DNA of 64,000 nt from Parerythrobacter aestuarii (GTDB lineage: Bacteria > Pseudomonadota > Alphaproteobacteria > Sphingomonadales > Sphingomonadaceae). Shown here piece by piece: positions 45,156 to 55,002 of this stretch. Position 1 is the stretch's first letter, and the number at the start of each line of letters is the position of its first letter. Position numbers and translations under genes: made by a program. The stretch is from positions 2,604,001 to 2,668,000 of the forward strand of contig NZ_JARBWD010000001.1 of the NCBI RefSeq assembly GCF_030140925.1. The letters are read 5' to 3'. The notes under the pieces were generated by a model. That model saw only the letters and a list, made by a program, of their open reading frames with translations, was not told the origin of the DNA and made no database searches.

Positions 45156-46013
45156 ATGCGATTCTCCGGCAAGACCGTAGTCATCACAGGCGCGGCATCG
45201 GGCATTGGCCTGGAAAGCACCCGCTTGTTCGCCAGCGAGGGCGCGACGGTGTTTGCCGCCGACATCAACGACGAAGCTGGAAAATTGCTCGAAGCCGAGA
45301 TCAAGGGCGATGTGCGGTACCAGCATTGCGATGTCTGCTCGACCGAGCAAATCAAGGCGCTGATGGACCGGGCCGCCGAGGAAACCGGCGGCATCGACGT
45401 GGTGTTCAACAATGCCGGGGCCGGCGGCGCGCGCGAGAAAATATTCGAGATCGAGCCTGCCGACTGGGATCGGACGATGGACTTGCTGCTGCGCTCGGTC
45501 GCTTTCGGCATCCGCTATGCCGTCCCGCATATGCAGGACCGCAAGGGCGCGAGCATCGTCAACGTATCGAGCGTCGCTGCTGTCGGTCCGGGTTACTCCC
45601 CCACCGCCTATGCCGTCGCCAAGGCGGGCGTGCTGCACCTGACCAAGATGGCGGCGGCAGACCTTGCCCAGTTCGGCATCCGTGTGAACGCAATCCAGCC
45701 CGGCTTCATCAACACCAACATCTTCACGTCCTCGCTGGAAATCCCCGACGAGGCGAAGGAGATGGCGAAAGGTGTGATCGCGCAGATGAGCTCCAACGCC
45801 CAGCCGGTCCAGCGCGGTGGCCAGCCGCGCGACATTGCCGAGGCCTGCGCCTATCTCGCCAGCGAAGCCGCCGGATTCGTCACCGGCACTTCGCTGATCG
45901 TCGATGGCGGCATTACAATCGGCCCGCGCGAGAGCTGGGACCCTGAAGCCCCTGGCGCATTCGAAGCACTGATCCAGATGGAGGAAGCCGCCAAGCAGGC
46001 TGCCGGCGAATGA
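45156..46013 (+). CDS. Short-chain dehydrogenase/reductase
   Basis: This SDR of about 285 residues has TGAASGIGLESTRLF, NNAGAGGAREKI and the active site YSPTAYAVAKAGVLHL with Tyr and Lys at the YxxxK positions. VNVSSVAAVG supplies the Ser. I chose ATG 45156, since AAGGGAG lies eight bases upstream; ATG 45150 is only two bases away from it. ATGA overlaps the next gene. It probably oxidises a hydroxyacyl or steroid-like substrate in the same pathway as the neighbouring dehydrogenases, by context. Confidence 0.88.
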   Translation: MRFSGKTVVITGAASGIGLESTRLFASEGATVFAADINDEAGKLLEAEIKGDVRYQHCDVCSTEQIKALMDRAAEETGGIDVVFNNAGAGGAREKIFEIEPADWDRTMDLLLRSVAFGIRYAVPHMQDRKGASIVNVSSVAAVGPGYSPTAYAVAKAGVLHLTKMAAADLAQFGIRVNAIQPGFINTNIFTSSLEIPDEAKEMAKGVIAQMSSNAQPVQRGGQPRDIAEACAYLASEAAGFVTGTSLIVDGGITIGPRESWDPEAPGAFEALIQMEEAAKQAAGE

Positions 46014-47446
46014 GCCTTCTCTCCGGCCCGCTGCCCATGCGCCTGAAAATCGTGCACGGCTTCGGAGCGGTGGCTTTTGGCGTGAAGGATACCGGGTTCA
46101 GCTTCTTCCTGCTGCTGTTCTACAATCAGGTGCTGGGCATGGATGCGCGGCTCGCCAGCGCCGCGCTGCTGGTAGCGCTGCTGGTCGATGCCGTCATCGA
46201 TCCGCTGATCGGCAACCTGTCGGACCGGACCTATACTCGTTGGGGCAGGCGGCTGCCTTGGCTCTATGCCGCCCCCATCCCGCTTGCGTTCCTGTGGGTG
46301 GTTCTATGGACCCCGCATGGTGCCAGCCCGCCTTCGTTCTGGGACCTGTTGTGGGTAGCGGTCGGCGTGCGCATCCTGCTTTCCGCTTGTGAGGTTCCTT
46401 CTGTCAGCCTGCTGCCAGAGATTACCGCCGATTATGACGAGCGCACCACGCTGTTCCGCTATCGCTACTTGTCGGGCTGGTGCGGCGGAATCCTGATGAT
46501 GGCGCTCGCCTATACGGTGTTCATGCCGGGGCAGGAGGGCCTCTTGCAGGCCGAAGGATACTTCTGGTTCGGCCTGTTTGGCGCGGTTCTGATGACAGTA
46601 TCGGTGATGGGGTCAGCGCTGGGGCAGCATCGCCTTGTTGCGCATTTGCCCGAGCACAAGCCCGAACCGTTTACTTTCAAGGGCGCGTTTTCCGAAATTT
46701 TCGATGCGTTCTCAGAGAAGGCCTTCCTCATTTTCGCGGCAGGCGGGCTCGCCGCATACATCAGCCAGGGCATGACCTTTTCGATGACGAATTACATGAA
46801 CCTGTTCGTGTGGCAGTTCGAAGGCATCGCCCTGCGCGCCTATCCGGCGATCCTGTTCCTGTCCGTCGTCGCCATGTTCTTCATAGTGGGGCCTATGCAC
46901 CGCCGGTTCGGCAAGCCGCGCAGCGCCGCCTACAGCGCCTACGGCGCGCTGGTCTTCACGGCCACCCCCTACCTGCTGTTCGTCGCAGGGGTATGGCCGG
47001 ACGCCGGGACGACGGCATCCACTCTGCTGGTCTATGCCTTCCTGCTGTTTGCCAACACGCTGGGGATCGTAGTGATGATCTCCGCCTCTTCCATGATCGC
47101 GGAGATTGTCGAACTCTACCAGCAACGCGGCGGCAAGCGGGCCGAGGGCGCATTCTATTCCGGCAACTGGCTGGTGCAGAAATGCGCGACGGGTGCAGGC
47201 ATTTTCCTGACCGGACAGATCATCGCGTTGTCGCAGCTCTCGACCGATGCTGCGCCGGGGACGGTGCCCAAGCAAGTGCTGGACGAGCTGGTGCTGTGGT
47301 ATGCTGCCGGGATTGCGGTTCTGGCGGTCATCACGGCCTATTGGCTGGCCCGTTTCCCTATCGACCGCCACGATCACGAGGCCCGGCTGGAGATATTGAA
47401 CGATGCCGCAAGGGGCGATCCCGATGCGCATGCGATAACGCCCTAG
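46010..47446 (+). CDS. GPH-family MFS transporter
   Basis: This 478-residue carrier has about twelve hydrophobic segments. [20 protein letters not shown] followed by [12 protein letters not shown] is the MelB-type signature of the glycoside-pentoside-hexuronide:cation symporters. [18 protein letters not shown] is the second one. It overlaps the SDR stop by four bases, which ties it to this pathway. The substrate is open: in sphingomonads such carriers often sit next to acyl-CoA gene sets. Confidence 0.88.
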   Translation: MSLLSGPLPMRLKIVHGFGAVAFGVKDTGFSFFLLLFYNQVLGMDARLASAALLVALLVDAVIDPLIGNLSDRTYTRWGRRLPWLYAAPIPLAFLWVVLWTPHGASPPSFWDLLWVAVGVRILLSACEVPSVSLLPEITADYDERTTLFRYRYLSGWCGGILMMALAYTVFMPGQEGLLQAEGYFWFGLFGAVLMTVSVMGSALGQHRLVAHLPEHKPEPFTFKGAFSEIFDAFSEKAFLIFAAGGLAAYISQGMTFSMTNYMNLFVWQFEGIALRAYPAILFLSVVAMFFIVGPMHRRFGKPRSAAYSAYGALVFTATPYLLFVAGVWPDAGTTASTLLVYAFLLFANTLGIVVMISASSMIAEIVELYQQRGGKRAEGAFYSGNWLVQKCATGAGIFLTGQIIALSQLSTDAAPGTVPKQVLDELVLWYAAGIAVLAVITAYWLARFPIDRHDHEARLEILNDAARGDPDAHAITP

Positions 47447-47538
47447 CAGGCAAGAAATTCTACCCTTGGCGCGCCCGCTATGCTCTGCCACGGTCGCGCC
47501 AACAGAATCGAGAGACGAAGAAAGAGAGAGGCAACCCC

Positions 47539-48876
47539 ATGGATTTCGAACCCACTGAACGCCAGGTCTATTGGCGCGATCGCGTCCGCAACTTTATCGA
47601 GGATCATATCCGCCCAGCGGTGCCGACTTACAAGGCGCAGGATGCCGAAGGGGATCGCTGGAAGGTCATCCCGGTGGTCGAGGAACTCAAGGCCAAGGCC
47701 AAGGCCGAAGGCATCTGGAACCTTTTCATGCCGCCGCGCAACGACGGGCACCACCATGTCGACGAGACCTATGAGTTCGAAGGCCCGGGCCTGACCAACC
47801 TCGAATATGCGCTCTGCGCCGAGGAAATGGGCCGCATCGGCTTTGCTTCCGAAGTCTTCAACTGCTCTGCCCCCGACACCGGCAACATGGAAGTGTTCCA
47901 CCGCTACGGTACGCGTGAGCAAAAGGACAAGTGGCTGACCCCGATCATGAACGGCGAGATCCGCTCCGCCTTCCTCATGACCGAGCCGTTCACCGCTTCG
48001 TCGGACGCCACCAATATCGAAACCCGCATCGACCGCGATGGCGACGAATATGTCATCAATGGCCGCAAGTGGTGGTCCTCCGGCCTCGGCGATCCGCGTT
48101 GCAAGGTCGCCATCGTCATGGGCAAGACCGATTTCAGCGCCGGTCGCCATGCCGCGCAGTCGATGCTGCTGATGCCGCTGGAGGATACCCCCGGCGTCAA
48201 CATCATCCGCCATCTGCCGGTGTTCGGCTATGACGATGCCCCGCATGGCCACATGGAAGTCGAGATGAAGGACGTACGCGTCCCCGTCACCAACATGCTG
48301 CTGGGCGAAGGTCGCGGGTTCGAGATCGCGCAGGGGCGCCTGGGCCCGGGCCGCATCCACCACTGCATGCGCACAATCGGCGTGGCCGAAGAAGCGCTGC
48401 ACAAGATGTGCAAGCGGCTGCAGGAACGCGAGGCGTTCGGCAAGCCGATATACAAGCATTCGGTGTGGGAAGAGCGCGTTGCCCGCGCCCGGATCGACAT
48501 CGACATGACCCGCCTGCTCTGCCTCAAGGCTGCCGACATGATGGACAAGGTCGGCAACAAGTCGGCCAAGCAGGAAATCGCCATGATCAAGGTGCAGGCC
48601 CCCAACATGGCGCTGCGGATCATCGACGATGCGATCCAGGCCCATGGCGGCGGCGGCGTGTCCGAGGACTATGGCCTCGCCAGCGCCTATGCCCACCAGC
48701 GCACGCTGCGTCTGGCTGACGGCCCTGACGAAGTCCACGCCCGCTCGATCGCGCGGATGGAATTCGCCAAGCACCTGCCCGAGGCTGGCCCGACCGCCAA
48801 CGCTCTGCGCGATGGCAAGGCTCCGGTCACCGGCAATGACAGCCTGAGCTCCGGCGACATGGGCGCGACGCGGTAA
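47539..48876 (+). CDS. Acyl-CoA dehydrogenase, ACAD10/11 type
   Basis: This 445-residue protein has [20 protein letters not shown] (FAD/substrate loop), [14 protein letters not shown] and [21 protein letters not shown] at the C-terminus. The length and these blocks fit the ACAD10/11-like branch, which is linked to a phosphotransferase domain in animals; here that partner is a separate gene two genes downstream. A start ATG at 47539 gives the standard N-terminus MDFEPTERQ. It follows the GPH carrier by 92 bases. Confidence 0.9.
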   Translation: MDFEPTERQVYWRDRVRNFIEDHIRPAVPTYKAQDAEGDRWKVIPVVEELKAKAKAEGIWNLFMPPRNDGHHHVDETYEFEGPGLTNLEYALCAEEMGRIGFASEVFNCSAPDTGNMEVFHRYGTREQKDKWLTPIMNGEIRSAFLMTEPFTASSDATNIETRIDRDGDEYVINGRKWWSSGLGDPRCKVAIVMGKTDFSAGRHAAQSMLLMPLEDTPGVNIIRHLPVFGYDDAPHGHMEVEMKDVRVPVTNMLLGEGRGFEIAQGRLGPGRIHHCMRTIGVAEEALHKMCKRLQEREAFGKPIYKHSVWEERVARARIDIDMTRLLCLKAADMMDKVGNKSAKQEIAMIKVQAPNMALRIIDDAIQAHGGGGVSEDYGLASAYAHQRTLRLADGPDEVHARSIARMEFAKHLPEAGPTANALRDGKAPVTGNDSLSSGDMGATR

Positions 48877-48885
48877 ATCACAGAT

Positions 48886-48966
48886 GGTGACCCCCAGCGA
48901 AGGCTGAGGCTCACCATCGACCATGCACCAAGCTGCACGAGGTCCCAGCCTGCGCTGGGACTCACA
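48886..48966. repeat. Paired-hairpin repeat, family A copy 3
   Basis: TGACCCCCAGCGAAGG..CTGAGGCTCA and TCCCAGC/GCTGGGA repeat the two-hairpin A arrangement, here with imperfect left arms and an exact right arm. It lies between the acyl-CoA dehydrogenase and alcohol dehydrogenase genes. Confidence 0.7.
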
Positions 48967-48983
48967 CTGATGAGAGGAACAGA

Positions 48984-50072
48984 ATGGCCAAAGCAGCTAT
49001 CCTTGAGAAACCCGGCGAAGGTCTCGTCATCGGCGACATCGAAGTCGCCGATCCCGCCCCGCATGAAGTGCTGATCGACACCAAGGCTTGCGGGCTTTGT
49101 CATTCGGACCTGCACTTTATCGATGGTGCCTATCCACATCCCCTGCCCGCCATTCCCGGGCACGAAGCGGCCGGCGTGGTGCGCGCAGTGGGGAGCGAAG
49201 TGAAGACAGTGAAGCCGGGCGACCATGTCGTCTCCTGCCTCAGTGCCTTCTGCGGCCATTGCGAGTTCTGCGTGACCGGGCGCATGGCGCTGTGCATGGG
49301 GGCCGACACTCGCCGCGCCCCGGATGCCACCCCGCGCCTCGTCCGCGCCGACGGTTCGCCGGTCAACCAGATGCTCAACCTCTCGGCCTTCTCCGAGCAG
49401 ATGCTGATCCACGAGCATGCCTGCGTCGCCATCGACAAGGACATGCCGCTCGACCGCGCCGCGGTGATCGGCTGTGCGGTCACCACCGGGGCCGGGACAA
49501 TCTTCAACGCCGCCAAGGTCACGCCGGGCGAAACCGTGCTGGTGGTCGGCTGCGGCGGGGTCGGCCTCGCTGCCATTAACGCCGCGCGGATTGCCGGCGC
49601 GGGCAAGGTCATCGCCGCCGATCCGCTCCCCGAGAAGCGCGAGCTGGCCAAGGTGTTGGGTGCCACCCACACCGTCGATGCGCTGGCCGGCGACGCTGCC
49701 CAGCAGATCATCGAGATTTCGGGTGGCGGTGTTCACTACGGCATCGAAGCTGTGGGTCGCCAGGCCTCTGCAGATCTTGCCGTTGCTGCGTTGCGGCGCG
49801 GCGGCACTGCGATCATCCTCGGCATGATGCCGCTGGACTGCAAGGTCGGCCTCAGCGCCATGGACCTGCTTTCAGGCAAGCGGCTGCAAGGCGCAATCAT
49901 GGGCTACAACCACTTCCCGGTCGACCTGCCTCGCCTCGTCGATTTCTACATGCGCGGCCTGCTCGATCTCGACACCATCATCGCCGAGCGTATCCCGCTG
50001 GAAGACATCAACAAGGGCTTCGACAAGATGCGCGAGGGTCATTCGGCGCGCAGCGTGGTGGTGTTCGACTAG
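48984..50072 (+). CDS. Zinc-dependent alcohol dehydrogenase
   Basis: This 362-residue medium-chain dehydrogenase has the catalytic zinc residues in CGLCHSDLHF and GHEAAGVV, the structural zinc cluster CGHCEFCVTGRMALC and the Rossmann motif GCGGVGLAAINAA. It probably oxidises an alcohol to an aldehyde in the acyl-CoA pathway. GAGAGGAACAG is just upstream of the ATG. It is between the ACAD10-type gene and the phosphotransferase gene, all co-directional. Confidence 0.92.
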   Translation: MAKAAILEKPGEGLVIGDIEVADPAPHEVLIDTKACGLCHSDLHFIDGAYPHPLPAIPGHEAAGVVRAVGSEVKTVKPGDHVVSCLSAFCGHCEFCVTGRMALCMGADTRRAPDATPRLVRADGSPVNQMLNLSAFSEQMLIHEHACVAIDKDMPLDRAAVIGCAVTTGAGTIFNAAKVTPGETVLVVGCGGVGLAAINAARIAGAGKVIAADPLPEKRELAKVLGATHTVDALAGDAAQQIIEISGGGVHYGIEAVGRQASADLAVAALRRGGTAIILGMMPLDCKVGLSAMDLLSGKRLQGAIMGYNHFPVDLPRLVDFYMRGLLDLDTIIAERIPLEDINKGFDKMREGHSARSVVVFD

Positions 50073-50082
50073 TTATCGGTGA

Positions 50083-50157
50083 GTTCCTGCGCAGGCAGGA
50101 ACCTCATGCCGCAGGCGCGGCGACAATTTGAGGGAGGCCCCAGCCTTCGCTGGGGAG
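50083..50157. repeat. Paired-hairpin repeat, family A copy 4
   Basis: GTTCCTGC/GCAGGAAC (50083-50102) and CCCCAGC/GCTGGGG (50138-50155) are two exact stems with a linker. It lies between the alcohol dehydrogenase and the phosphotransferase and ends six bases before the latter's ATG. Confidence 0.75.
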
Positions 50158-50162
50158 CAGGT

Positions 50163-51242
50163 ATGGAAAGCATCGATTTCGACAAGGAAATGGTCGGCAC
50201 CATCGAAGTGCCCGAAGCCGACCAGCTCAACCTCGATAACCTCACCGCGTGGTTCGAAGCCAATGTCGATGGTTATGCAGGCCCGTTGAGCTATTCCAAG
50301 TTCAAGGGAGGCCAGTCGAACCCGACCTACCGGATCGACACCCCCGGTGCTTCCTACGTGCTGCGCCGCCAGCCCTTCGGCAAGCTGCTGCCCAGCGCGC
50401 ATGCGGTGGACCGCGAATACAAGGCGATGACGGGGCTCTATCCCACAGGCTTCCCGGTCCCGCGCACCTATGGCCTGTGCGAGGACCCTGACGTTATCGG
50501 CTCCAAGTTCTTCGTCATGAGCATGGCAGATGGGCGGTCCCTGTGGAACGGCGCGCTGCCCGGCGTGGCGAAGGAAGACCGCCGCGAAATCTATTATTCG
50601 ATGATCGACACCATGGCCGACCTGCACCTGCAGAAGCCCGGCGAGATCGGCCTCGGCGACTTCGGCAAGCCCGATGATTACTGCGCGCGCCAGATCAGCC
50701 GCTGGACCAAGCAGTACAAACTCTCCGAAACCGAGCACCAGCCCAAGATGGAACGGTTGATTGAGTGGCTGCCCGAGACGATCCCGCCGCAGCATGAAAG
50801 CTCGGTCGTCCATGGCGACTACCGGCTCGACAATATGATATTCCACAAGACCGAGAACCGCGTTATCGCAGTGCTCGACTGGGAGCTGTCGACGCTGGGC
50901 GATCCGATCGCGGACTTCAGCTATCTGATGCTAAACTGGAAGAACGAGAGCGACGGGCGCGCGGGCCTTGCCAGCCTCGACCTCGAGGAGCTCGGCATCC
51001 CGACCATGCAGGAGGCGGTCGACCGCTATGTTGCGCGCACGGGCTATCCGGTGCCGCCGATGGACTGGTATTTCGGCTATAATTTGTTCCGCCTCGCGGG
51101 GATCATGCAGGGGATCAAGAAGCGCGTGATCGACGGCACCGCCTCATCCGCCCATGCCAAGTCGATGAGCGAGCGCGTGACCCCGCTGATCGAGCGCGCC
51201 TATGACTTCGCATTGGCGGCAGGGATGCCGGAGAAGGGCTGA
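50163..51242 (+). CDS. ACAD10-type phosphotransferase family protein
   Basis: This 359-residue kinase-like protein has the aminoglycoside-phosphotransferase catalytic loop VVHGDYRLDNMIF and VLDWELSTLGDPIADF. QSNPTYRIDTPGASYVLRRQP is the glycine-rich loop equivalent. It matches the domain fused to acyl-CoA dehydrogenase in mammalian ACAD10/11, which phosphorylates 4-hydroxy acyl-CoA before dehydrogenation; here the two parts are separate genes. That suggests this cluster degrades 4-hydroxy acids or lactones, which is an inference. It is not an antibiotic-resistance enzyme by context. Confidence 0.87.
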   Translation: MESIDFDKEMVGTIEVPEADQLNLDNLTAWFEANVDGYAGPLSYSKFKGGQSNPTYRIDTPGASYVLRRQPFGKLLPSAHAVDREYKAMTGLYPTGFPVPRTYGLCEDPDVIGSKFFVMSMADGRSLWNGALPGVAKEDRREIYYSMIDTMADLHLQKPGEIGLGDFGKPDDYCARQISRWTKQYKLSETEHQPKMERLIEWLPETIPPQHESSVVHGDYRLDNMIFHKTENRVIAVLDWELSTLGDPIADFSYLMLNWKNESDGRAGLASLDLEELGIPTMQEAVDRYVARTGYPVPPMDWYFGYNLFRLAGIMQGIKKRVIDGTASSAHAKSMSERVTPLIERAYDFALAAGMPEKG

Positions 51243-51423
51243 CGGCGGCGGAATTTGCGCTGTCCTACACGGGCGGCTTTATGCCATCGCTGGCGGCATG
51301 ATCGTCAGGCCGCCCCTCCTCCCGTCGCGCGTGCACCCTAAAGGGGGCCGGGGGGCTACCCCTAGCCTGACCTGTCAAGCGATCCCATTTTCTTATGTTT
51401 TTCAGATACTTGAAATGATCTCT

Positions 51424-51446
51424 GAAGTTGACACAGTGTCAACTTC
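51424..51446. promoter_or_regulatory. Perfect 23-base operator-like palindrome
   Basis: GAAGTTGACAC (51424-51434) and GTGTCAACTTC (51436-51446) are exact inverse complements around one base. It lies in the 229-base space where two genes converge, which is rare for an operator. CTGACCTG (51367-51374) and CAGGTCAG (51468-51475) form an outer inverted repeat around it. A terminator role is unlikely without a T-run. The rest of the space shows no gene. Confidence 0.6.
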
Positions 51447-51471
51447 GTCAAGCAAGTGTCAAGCTGGCAGG

Positions 51472-53802
51472 TCAGAATTCACGCAGCCAGCGCACCACCA
51501 CACCACGGTCACTCGGCATATCGGCATAGTGCCCCGGATCGCGGCGATAGAAAGCGCTGGCGGAGAGGTCGCCACCCCACGCATAGCCGCGCCAGGCCAG
51601 CTCACCCATGATCTCGCGCCCCTCCGGCGCAAGGGTTATGCGGCGCATGCCGAAGCCAGCGGTCTCGGTGGCATAGTCATAGCTGACCGGCAGGTTCAGA
51701 TTGAGCCCGCCGCGCTCGACCCTCAAGGGTTGCGAGAGTCTGAAACCCAGCGTGTCGCCCGGCTGGAACAGGCCCTGCCGCACGAGATCGGCTGACCACG
51801 CGCTGCTGGCCAGGGTCGATCCCTGCGCCACCATCCCGCCCAGCCGTGCCCGTGTGTAGCCCCCTCGGGCATTGACCCCGGCCCACCAGCCGGGTGCAAG
51901 GTCGACGCCGAGCGAAGTCTCGAGAAACAGGCTGTCGGCTCCGCTGGCCCCGAAAGCATCGTGGAAATATCCGCCGAGGATCGTGCGCTCTTCCTGCAGC
52001 CAGTCGATCCCAAGCGTCGCCTGCACCGGCCCGAACCGCCGGTCGGCAGCAAGGCCGAGCGTGGCGATGCCATAGCGTTCCCGCTCGCGTGACAGCAGGT
52101 CGACCCCGTGCCGCTGTGCGCCGAGCAAGGCGTCGCCGCTCGATACCGTCAGCGTCAGCGCCATTTCGCCAATCCGGTGGCGCAAGGCCAGCGAAGCCGT
52201 ATCGGCGCGCAGGAACCCGGTATCGCCGGAGACATCGGCGGCGACCATGAAGGCCGGCTGCCGCCGCCCCTGCAGATGCGCGGCAATCCCGCTCGCGCTT
52301 TGCGAAAAGGCCATGCCGAGCTGCAAGTCTGGCGCGAGCCGCGCGGCCATTTGCCCGGCGAGGACGCGCGCCTGCTCGGCCTCCTGCCCGCCCAGCGTCA
52401 GTAGTGCTGCCTTCGTGCCCAGCCCGGCATCCTCCACTGTAAACGCCATTGAAAGCTGGCCATTGCCGACCGACAGGCCACGCACGCCTTGCTGCACGGC
52501 AGCTTCCAGCCGCGGCGCAACCGCCGCCCCGCGCAGACGGCTGGCGATGTCATAGCTATAGGCGCGATCATACTTGTCGAGCAGGACCGAGCGGACCGAT
52601 CCCTTGCCCAGCGCATCGCCCATCGCGGCCGAGCCGGTGCCGGTATCGTCGCGCATCGACAGCCCGCCCTTGCTGCCGGGAATGGTGGTGGTGCCCTGCG
52701 GTGCGAAGGCTTCGCCAATATCGAGGATGCCTCGACCGAAGATCGCATCGGTCCCGGTAGCACCCGCTTCGCGCGCGGTATCGAGCAGGATCTCGACGAT
52801 CTCCGCTCCGGTCAGGTTGGGGAAAGCCTGCGCCAGCAACGCGACGGCCCCTGCCACTTGCGGAGCAGAAAAGCTGGTGCCGGAAAACAGCGTCACGAAC
52901 TGATTGCCATTGGCATCGGTCTGCACGTCGAGCACCCCGTCGCGATAGGTGCAGCAGATCAGCTCGCCCCGGGCAGAAAGGAACGAGGCGGCGTCGCTCC
53001 CGGCCCGGTTGCTGAAGCTGGAAAAGTCGCCGTTGGGGTCGACCGAACCCACGATAATGACGTTGCTGCCACCCGCCTGCAGGACCGCACGAGCCAGCCC
53101 GCCGGGATCGCTTGCCGCATCGTTTCCGGCGGCCACGACGATCACAACCCCCGCCGCTGCAGCATTGGCGACCGCATCGAGCAGGGCCTGCGAGGCAGAG
53201 TTCCCGCCGAGGCTGATGTTGATTACCGCCGCGCCATTGGCCACGGCCCGGTCGATCCCGATGGCGATGTCCCGGTCGAAGAACAGGCAACCGGTGAGCG
53301 CGCCGTCGTTTGCCGGGGTGCAGCTGCCGGGGCGGTCGGCGCGCAACACCAACAGGCTGGCATCGAAAGCGATCCCCATGATGCCGGTATCATCGCGCGC
53401 AGCGGCAGCCACCATGGCGACGTTAGTACCATGGTCGTCCACCGCTTCGATATCGGCATTGCCGGCGAGGTCGCCGGACTGCGGATGGATTCGCCCGTCG
53501 AATTCAGGACTGTCGGTATCGATGCCGGTATCGATGACCGCGATGACCTGGCCTTCGCCGGTGAAGCCGTCTTCCCAGGCGATGATGGCACCATGAAATT
53601 CCGGTCCATCCGAGCGGCGATACTCCTCGGTGTCGAAGTTGGTGGTCGGCGTGGGCGTTGGTGTGGGGGTTGGTGTCGGGGTCGGCCCCGGCGTGCTGAC
53701 CGCGCCACCACCGGTGCCGCCGCCACAGGCCGCCAGCGCGAGGCAGATACCGAGCCCAAGCGTGTGCAACGCCAGTACTCGCCCGCTCGTCGATGAAGCC
53801 AT
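51472..53802 (-). CDS. S8 serine protease with lipobox and autotransporter-like barrel
   Basis: This 776-residue subtilase has a signal peptide with lipobox LAAC (Cys26), a Thr-Pro repeat (residues 38-53), then a subtilisin domain: Asp91 in [13 protein letters not shown], His124 in DHGTNVA, the oxyanion Asn227 in AAGND and Ser310 in [11 protein letters not shown]. The last 280 residues alternate in barrel-like strands and end in WLREF, with a final aromatic residue as in autotransporters. A lipid anchor and a barrel are an odd mix. The substrate is unknown. It is convergent with the phosphotransferase gene. Confidence 0.83.
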   Translation of the reverse strand: MASSTSGRVLALHTLGLGICLALAACGGGTGGGAVSTPGPTPTPTPTPTPTPTTNFDTEEYRRSDGPEFHGAIIAWEDGFTGEGQVIAVIDTGIDTDSPEFDGRIHPQSGDLAGNADIEAVDDHGTNVAMVAAAARDDTGIMGIAFDASLLVLRADRPGSCTPANDGALTGCLFFDRDIAIGIDRAVANGAAVINISLGGNSASQALLDAVANAAAAGVVIVVAAGNDAASDPGGLARAVLQAGGSNVIIVGSVDPNGDFSSFSNRAGSDAASFLSARGELICCTYRDGVLDVQTDANGNQFVTLFSGTSFSAPQVAGAVALLAQAFPNLTGAEIVEILLDTAREAGATGTDAIFGRGILDIGEAFAPQGTTTIPGSKGGLSMRDDTGTGSAAMGDALGKGSVRSVLLDKYDRAYSYDIASRLRGAAVAPRLEAAVQQGVRGLSVGNGQLSMAFTVEDAGLGTKAALLTLGGQEAEQARVLAGQMAARLAPDLQLGMAFSQSASGIAAHLQGRRQPAFMVAADVSGDTGFLRADTASLALRHRIGEMALTLTVSSGDALLGAQRHGVDLLSRERERYGIATLGLAADRRFGPVQATLGIDWLQEERTILGGYFHDAFGASGADSLFLETSLGVDLAPGWWAGVNARGGYTRARLGGMVAQGSTLASSAWSADLVRQGLFQPGDTLGFRLSQPLRVERGGLNLNLPVSYDYATETAGFGMRRITLAPEGREIMGELAWRGYAWGGDLSASAFYRRDPGHYADMPSDRGVVVRWLREF

Positions 53803-53959
53803 GAACTGCCCTTCCCCGTCTGGATCGCCCTGCGCCCGTTATTGCACAGATGGAAACTACTGCCAGACCAAATCCTTCACCTTCCAATGCCGCTTGCCCT
53901 CCCACGGCCTGCCCGCTAGCAGCCAGCGCCAAGCAATGACTGGACGACGGAAGCAAACA

Positions 53960-54778
53960 ATGAGCGATCTGCAAGCCATTATCGAGCAGGCCTGGGATAA
54001 CCGGGCCGATGTGACTCCGGATAGCAAGGATGTGGTGGAGGCCGTCGAAGCTGCGATCGCCATGCTCGACAATGGTAGCGCGCGGGTCGCGTCGCTCAAT
54101 GGCGACGGCAAGTGGGAAGTCCACCAGTGGCTCAAGAAAGCGGTGCTCCTTTCCTTCCGCCTGCGCGACAATGTCGTGGTGGAAGGCGCAGTCGGTGCGC
54201 CGGCCTTCGACAAGGTGCCGAGCAAGTTCGAAGGCTGGGACGATGCCCGCTTCCGCGAAGCCGGTTTCCGTGTCGTGCCGGGGGCCATCGCCCGCCGCGG
54301 CAGCCATATCGGCAAGGGCGTGGTGCTGATGCCGAGCTTCGTCAACATCGGTGCCTATGTCGGCGATGGTACCATGATCGACACCTGGGCCAGCGTCGGC
54401 AGCTGCGCGCAGGTCGGCACAAACTGCCACATCTCCGCAGGTGCCGGGATCGGCGGCGTGCTGGAGCCGTTGCAGGCCAATCCGACCATCATTGGCGACA
54501 ATTGCTTCATCGGGGCGCGTTCGGAAATTGTCGAAGGCGTGATCGTCGGTGAAGGCTGCGTGGTGGCGATGGGTGTCTTCATTACCCAGTCGACCAAGAT
54601 CGTCTATCGCGAGACGGGCGAAGTGATCCGCGGGCACATCCCGCCTTATTCAGTGGTGGTGCCGGGCTCGATGCCGGGCAAGGAGGGCGGTCCGGGCCTC
54701 GCCTGCGCAGTAATCGTCAAAACCGTCGATGCGCAGACCCGCGAGAAGACCGGCATCAATGAATTGCTCCGCGACTGA
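53960..54778 (+). CDS. dapD: Tetrahydrodipicolinate N-succinyltransferase DapD
   Basis: DapD makes the succinylated intermediate of lysine and meso-diaminopimelate synthesis. The 272-residue protein has the N-terminal helical domain, then a left-handed beta helix of hexapeptide repeats: [39 protein letters not shown] and [20 protein letters not shown]. The C-terminal [19 protein letters not shown] fits the family. ATG 53960 begins MSDLQAIIE. Confidence 0.96.
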   Translation: MSDLQAIIEQAWDNRADVTPDSKDVVEAVEAAIAMLDNGSARVASLNGDGKWEVHQWLKKAVLLSFRLRDNVVVEGAVGAPAFDKVPSKFEGWDDARFREAGFRVVPGAIARRGSHIGKGVVLMPSFVNIGAYVGDGTMIDTWASVGSCAQVGTNCHISAGAGIGGVLEPLQANPTIIGDNCFIGARSEIVEGVIVGEGCVVAMGVFITQSTKIVYRETGEVIRGHIPPYSVVVPGSMPGKEGGPGLACAVIVKTVDAQTREKTGINELLRD

Positions 54779-54840
54779 GGAACGGGTATCTTCCGCCGGC
54801 GTTGAGAGGTGAACCACTCGACGCAGTAATGGAGGGTAGC

Positions 54841-54999
54841 ATGTCCACTCAGGATCCCGACGGCACAATCCACATCGAAGACGACGAAGCGACCGGCGCG
54901 GTGAAGACCGGCGCGATGCGCTGGGTTCTCGGCATCAGCCTGCTGCTGGCGATTATCGCCATGTCGGCAGTGTGGATCATCCCTGCGCTGACGAACTAG
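54841..54999 (+). CDS. Small single-pass membrane protein
   Basis: This 52-residue protein has an acidic N-terminus (QDPDGTIHIEDDEATG) and one hydrophobic segment at residues 27-49 (MRWVLGISLLLAIIAMSAVWII). GGAGGG lies two to eight bases before the ATG at 54841, so translation is likely. No function is known. Related short proteins follow dapD in some sphingomonads, from memory. Confidence 0.65.
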   Translation: MSTQDPDGTIHIEDDEATGAVKTGAMRWVLGISLLLAIIAMSAVWIIPALTN

Positions 55000-55002
55000 G
55001 TG

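Noticed and set aside
47443-48924. A 493-codon frame opposite the third acyl-CoA dehydrogenase
   Set aside because: Composition mirrors the real gene; no start signal or family motif.
50163-51242. The phosphotransferase as an aminoglycoside-resistance gene
   Set aside because: It sits in an acyl-CoA gene set and matches the ACAD10/11 type, not the resistance families.
53640-53700. The Thr-Pro repeat of the subtilase as a phase-variable tract
   Set aside because: The units keep the frame and vary in the third base, so slippage is unlikely to switch the gene.
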